In this document: positions 61,558 through 64,000 of the stretch, piece by piece
Layout: each line of letters starts with the position of its first letter
Numbering within the stretch: position 1 is the first letter of the stretch
From: Solirubrobacterales bacterium
GTDB taxonomy: Bacteria; Actinomycetota; Thermoleophilia; Solirubrobacterales; 70-9
Assembly: GCA_030152805.1 (NCBI GenBank)
Contig: JASLIG010000088.1
Span: 5,859-69,858 of the forward strand
Reading direction: 5' to 3'
DNA: 64,000 nt
Notes under the pieces: generated by a model
Told to the model about the DNA's origin: nothing
What the model saw: the letters and a program-made list of their open reading frames with translations, nothing else
The model's database searches: none
Translations under genes and position numbers: made by a program

Positions 61558-62802
61558 ATGGCCGGAGCAACGACGTTCGCCTTCCGCGCCATGGACATGG
61601 CCGGGACGACCTCGGCCGGAGAGCTGGTTGCCGAGTCCAAGGCCTCGGTCACCGAGCAGCTGCGCCAGCGCGGCCTGATCGTCCTCGACGTCAGCGAGAA
61701 GTCGAGCCCGCTGAAGATCGAGGACATCCTCAAGCGCTGGCAGGGGGTCGACATGCGCGAACTGGCTATCTTCTCGCGCCAGTTCGCCACCCTGGTCGCC
61801 TCCGGGATGCCGATGCTGCGCACCCTGCACACGCTCGAGGAGCAGACCCAGGACGAGCAGATCAAGGAAGCGGCCGCGGGCATCCGCGCTGACGTCGAGG
61901 CGGGCAGCACGCTGGAGGCGGCGATGGAGCGCTACCCGAAGGTCTTCGACCGTCTCTACCGGGCGATGGTGCGCTCCGGCGAGCAATCGGGCCGCCTCGA
62001 CGAGGCGATGGACCGTATCGCCTACCAGGTGGAGAAGGCCGATGCGCTGCAGCGCCAGGTCAAATCGGCGCTGATGTACCCGGCGCTGGTCTTCGGCTTC
62101 GCGGTCGTCGTGCTGGTCGCGATCGTCGTTTTCGTGATTCCCGTCTTCGTCGGCATCTTCAAAGAACTGGCCGAAGAACACCCCGAAGAAGCCGCCGGCC
62201 TGCCGGCGCCGACTCAGCTCTGCGTCAGCGTTTCCAACGCCCTCACCGGCTACTGGTTCCTGATCATCCCCGGCATCGCTCTGGCCTTCTTCCTCTTCTT
62301 CAAATGGAAGAAAACGGAGCGCGGCCATGAGCTCTGGGACCGCTTCAAGCTGCGCATCCCGTTCAAGATCGGCGACGTGATCCAGAAGGTGGCGCTGGCG
62401 CGCTGGTCGCGAACCTTCTCCGGCGCCGTCTCCTCCGGCGTGCCGATGCTGCAGGCGATCCAGCTAACTGGACAGACTTCGGGCAACGTCGTCGTCGAGC
62501 GGGCAATGGACGAGGTCTATGCCTCGGTCAAGAGCGGCGGCTCGCTGGCCGGGCCGATCGAGGACACCCCGATCTTCCCGCCGATGGTCGGCCACATGGT
62601 CGCCGTCGGCGAGGAGACCGGCCAGCTCGAGCACATGATGACCAAGATCGCCGACTTCTACGAGACCGAGGTCGATGCCAAGGTCAAGGCCCTGACCGCG
62701 CTGATCGAGCCGGTGATGATCGTCTTCGTAGGCGGCATGGTCGGCTTTATCGTGATCTCGATGTACCTGCCGATGTTCAGCATCTACGAACACATCCGCT
62801 GA
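61558..62802 (+). CDS. pilC: Type IV pilus platform protein PilC
   Basis: A 414-aa inner-membrane platform protein. It has two repeated GspF domains, each with a helical cytoplasmic part and membrane helices. The first begins ELAIFSRQFATLVASGMPMLRTLHTLEEQ, the second RWSRTFSGAVSSGVPMLQAIQLTGQTSGN, and each is followed by GEQSGRLDEAMDRIA or GEETGQLEHMMTKIA. It couples the motor ATPases to pilin assembly. It lies 6 bases after pilT. The reading frame stays open after its TGA into a PIN-domain region. Confidence 0.94.
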   Translation: MAGATTFAFRAMDMAGTTSAGELVAESKASVTEQLRQRGLIVLDVSEKSSPLKIEDILKRWQGVDMRELAIFSRQFATLVASGMPMLRTLHTLEEQTQDEQIKEAAAGIRADVEAGSTLEAAMERYPKVFDRLYRAMVRSGEQSGRLDEAMDRIAYQVEKADALQRQVKSALMYPALVFGFAVVVLVAIVVFVIPVFVGIFKELAEEHPEEAAGLPAPTQLCVSVSNALTGYWFLIIPGIALAFFLFFKWKKTERGHELWDRFKLRIPFKIGDVIQKVALARWSRTFSGAVSSGVPMLQAIQLTGQTSGNVVVERAMDEVYASVKSGGSLAGPIEDTPIFPPMVGHMVAVGEETGQLEHMMTKIADFYETEVDAKVKALTALIEPVMIVFVGGMVGFIVISMYLPMFSIYEHIR

Positions 62803-62922
62803 CGCGGTTGGCGCGTTCTGCGCGCCAAGCGTGCGCCTCTCGTCGCTCTACTCCAAGCACTGACAACTGCGCGGCTCGGGTCTGCCGCCGGCCGCCTCGC
62901 CTATCTGGACGCTTCGGCTTAC

Positions 62923-63282
62923 GTGAAGCTGCCGCTTCGGGAGGCCGAGCTCGACGCTCTGCTCGCGGAGCTGGCCGATTGGGACGGTTACGTGTCGAGC
63001 GCGCTTCTGGGTGTCGAGGCGATCCGTGTCTGTGGGCGCTATGAGGAGAGGTATGCGGTCGAGGCGCGAGCGTTCCTGGAGGGAGTGGCGTTGCTACCGC
63101 TCGATGACGCCGTACTCGATGAGGCCGCTGCGATCGGCTCCGCGGAGCTGCGGAGCCTCGATGCACTGCATCTGGCTACGGCGCTCAGCGTCAGGGATGA
63201 GATCGGCGTGTTCGTCACATACGACGAGCGCCTGGGTGCCGCCGCCGTCGATCGTGGCCTGGCCGTGTCCCAGCCGCACTGA
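62923..63282 (+). CDS. PIN-domain (VapC-like) ribonuclease, start codon unresolved
   Basis: A PIN-domain protein. GTG 62923 gives 119 aa, but the first strand and catalytic Asp (AYLDASAYVK) are encoded just upstream in the same frame, from about 62896. No ATG, GTG or TTG occurs in that frame between the pilC stop and that Asp. The other acidic residues are present: Glu in GVEAIR, Asp in SLDALHLATAL and Asp in TYDERLGAA. No VapB-like antitoxin is recognised. It may use a rare start such as CTG or be decaying; a sequence error is also possible. Confidence 0.6.
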   Translation: MKLPLREAELDALLAELADWDGYVSSALLGVEAIRVCGRYEERYAVEARAFLEGVALLPLDDAVLDEAAAIGSAELRSLDALHLATALSVRDEIGVFVTYDERLGAAAVDRGLAVSQPH

Positions 63283-63419
63283 TTTCGCCGCTCGAGTTGA
63301 CCGGTTATCCGGGGATTTCGGCCTGAGAACCCGACTTTTGGGGAGACGAAGTCCTAGTTTCAAGGATCAAGGGATTGTCTCAGCAGTCGATTAGAGGGGG
63401 GTAAGAAGATCTGCCAGTG

Positions 63420-63506
63420 CCTCGGTGCAAAAGGCAAACCCGCTGTGAGGTGGGGGCGCAAAGTCAACGGGGCTCCGAATAGGAGCCGGCCGGGCTACCA
63501 CCGGGG
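63420..63506 (+). promoter_or_regulatory. Class I cyclic-di-GMP (GEMM-I) riboswitch
   Basis: The P1 stem CCTCGGTG (63420-63427) pairs with CACCGGGG (63499-63506). Inside are GGCAAACC (63433-63440), a P2 stem CCCGCT/GGTGGG capped by the GNRA tetraloop GTGA (63445-63448), GCGCAAAG (63456-63463), a P3 stem GGCTCC/GGAGCC (63471-63476 and 63482-63487), and GGGCTACC (63492-63499). These are the conserved blocks of GEMM-I aptamers in the right order. It lies 75 bases upstream of the prepilin ATG. No T-tract terminator is seen, so control may be on translation. Confidence 0.85.
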
Positions 63507-63581
63507 TCGACAGACACCACGTGGCTGAAACGCGACGGGGCTCTGGCTAAACCGATTAGGAACCACAGGAGGAACCTAACG

Positions 63582-64000
63582 ATGTTTATCCAGAATCTCC
63601 GGGCCAAGGTTGGCGCCCGGCTCAACGGTGACAAGGAGGCCGGCTTCACGCTGATCGAGCTCCTCGTCGTCATGCTGATCCTCGGCATCCTCGCCGCGAT
63701 CGCCCTCCCCGCCTTCTTCAACCAGAAGGAAAAGGCCGGCGACTCGAAGGCCAAGGAGAACGCTCACACGGCACAGGTCGCCGTCGAGACCTATGCGACG
63801 GAACACAACGGTGAATACACCGGCGTGAGCACGGAACTCCTGCACGGCATCGAACCGGTCATCTCCGAAACCCCTGGGGACGCTGCGGCGGAACCGCCGG
63901 TCGAAGGCATTATCGTCGCGTCGGGAGCGCCCAAGGAATACGTGATCCAATCGGTGTCCTCGACGGGGAACGTCTTCAAGATCACCAACGAAGAAGGCGA
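63582..64000 (+). CDS. Type IV prepilin, 3' end outside window
   Basis: An open reading frame from ATG 63582 to the window edge (139 codons visible). AGGAGG lies at 63567-63572. A 21-residue leader with a Gly before the cleavage point is followed by GFTLIELLVVM, the type III signal peptide and N-terminal helix of type IV pilins, including the Glu at position 5. The rest is a variable head domain. Its place after pilB-pilT-pilC and a cyclic-di-GMP riboswitch suggests it is the major pilin. Confidence 0.92.
   Translation, partial: MFIQNLRAKVGARLNGDKEAGFTLIELLVVMLILGILAAIALPAFFNQKEKAGDSKAKENAHTAQVAVETYATEHNGEYTGVSTELLHGIEPVISETPGDAAAEPPVEGIIVASGAPKEYVIQSVSSTGNVFKITNEEG

Noticed and set aside
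62808..63044. Open frame upstream of the PIN domain as a VapB-type antitoxin
   Set aside because: The frame (TTG start at 62808) is Arg/Ser/Ala-rich without any antitoxin DNA-binding pattern and overlaps the PIN region; it looks like a shadow of GC-rich sequence.

Overview
The window is a 64 kb piece of a high-GC, gene-dense bacterial chromosome. It reads as an actinobacterium, most likely class Thermoleophilia (Solirubrobacterales-like). This rests on F420-type LLM oxidoreductases, a class II GlpX bisphosphatase, ergothioneine genes (egtB-egtD), a split pntAA/pntAB/pntB transhydrogenase, a DUF6328 protein, an RskA-like anti-sigma factor and a Gram-positive-style type IV pilus cluster. No rRNA, tRNA, CRISPR array, transposase or complete prophage was seen. 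The taxonomic placement is inference.

Layout. 1-5.0 kb: the end of a Pst phosphate transporter operon (pstC partial, pstA, pstB) that runs without gaps into a lipoprotein, two zinc-ribbon proteins and a phosphoesterase-fold protein lacking the usual metal ligands. 5-10 kb: housekeeping and envelope genes (LapA-like, phosphoribosyltransferase, flavoprotein, rRNA/tRNA methyltransferase, amicyanin-like cupredoxin, SHOCT protein, NlpC/P60 hydrolase). 10-19 kb: persulfide dioxygenase-like protein divergent from acetyl-CoA synthetase; an ion channel; DUF2332; a DUF1800-DUF1501-cupredoxin operon. 19-26 kb: MarR-MFS pair with a clear operator, OpuC-type osmolyte transporter, and an ArsP/YraQ-type permease behind a CsoR-type operator. 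26-34.9 kb: methylthioadenosine salvage pair, small alarmone-hydrolase-like HD protein, cyclic-nucleotide-type MBL hydrolase, PAS protein, a lower-GC cassette with a RelA/SpoT synthetase-domain protein and an 81-aa partner, PlsC, and an ECF sigma/anti-sigma/lipoprotein operon. 34.9-42 kb: thiolase, crotonase, Baeyer-Villiger-type monooxygenase, thioesterase, CtpE-like P-type ATPase. 42-56 kb: transhydrogenase operon, SDR, egtBD, glpX, three TetR regulators, YihY protein. 56-64 kb: primary sigma factor with a structured leader, then a type IV pilus cluster (pilT-like, unknown, pilB, pilT, pilC, PIN protein) ending in a prepilin gene cut by the window edge.

The strongest non-coding signals are: (i) a class I cyclic-di-GMP (GEMM-I) riboswitch in front of the prepilin gene, linking second-messenger level to pilus subunit production; (ii) a three-copy intergenic palindromic element of about 115 bp whose outer stems differ in sequence between copies but stay complementary; (iii) an attenuator-like leader before the primary sigma factor gene; and (iv) CsoR-type and MarR-type operators. 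The best candidate for an undescribed protein system is the RelA/SpoT-domain protein with its small partner, lying 1.5 kb from a MESH1-like HD protein.
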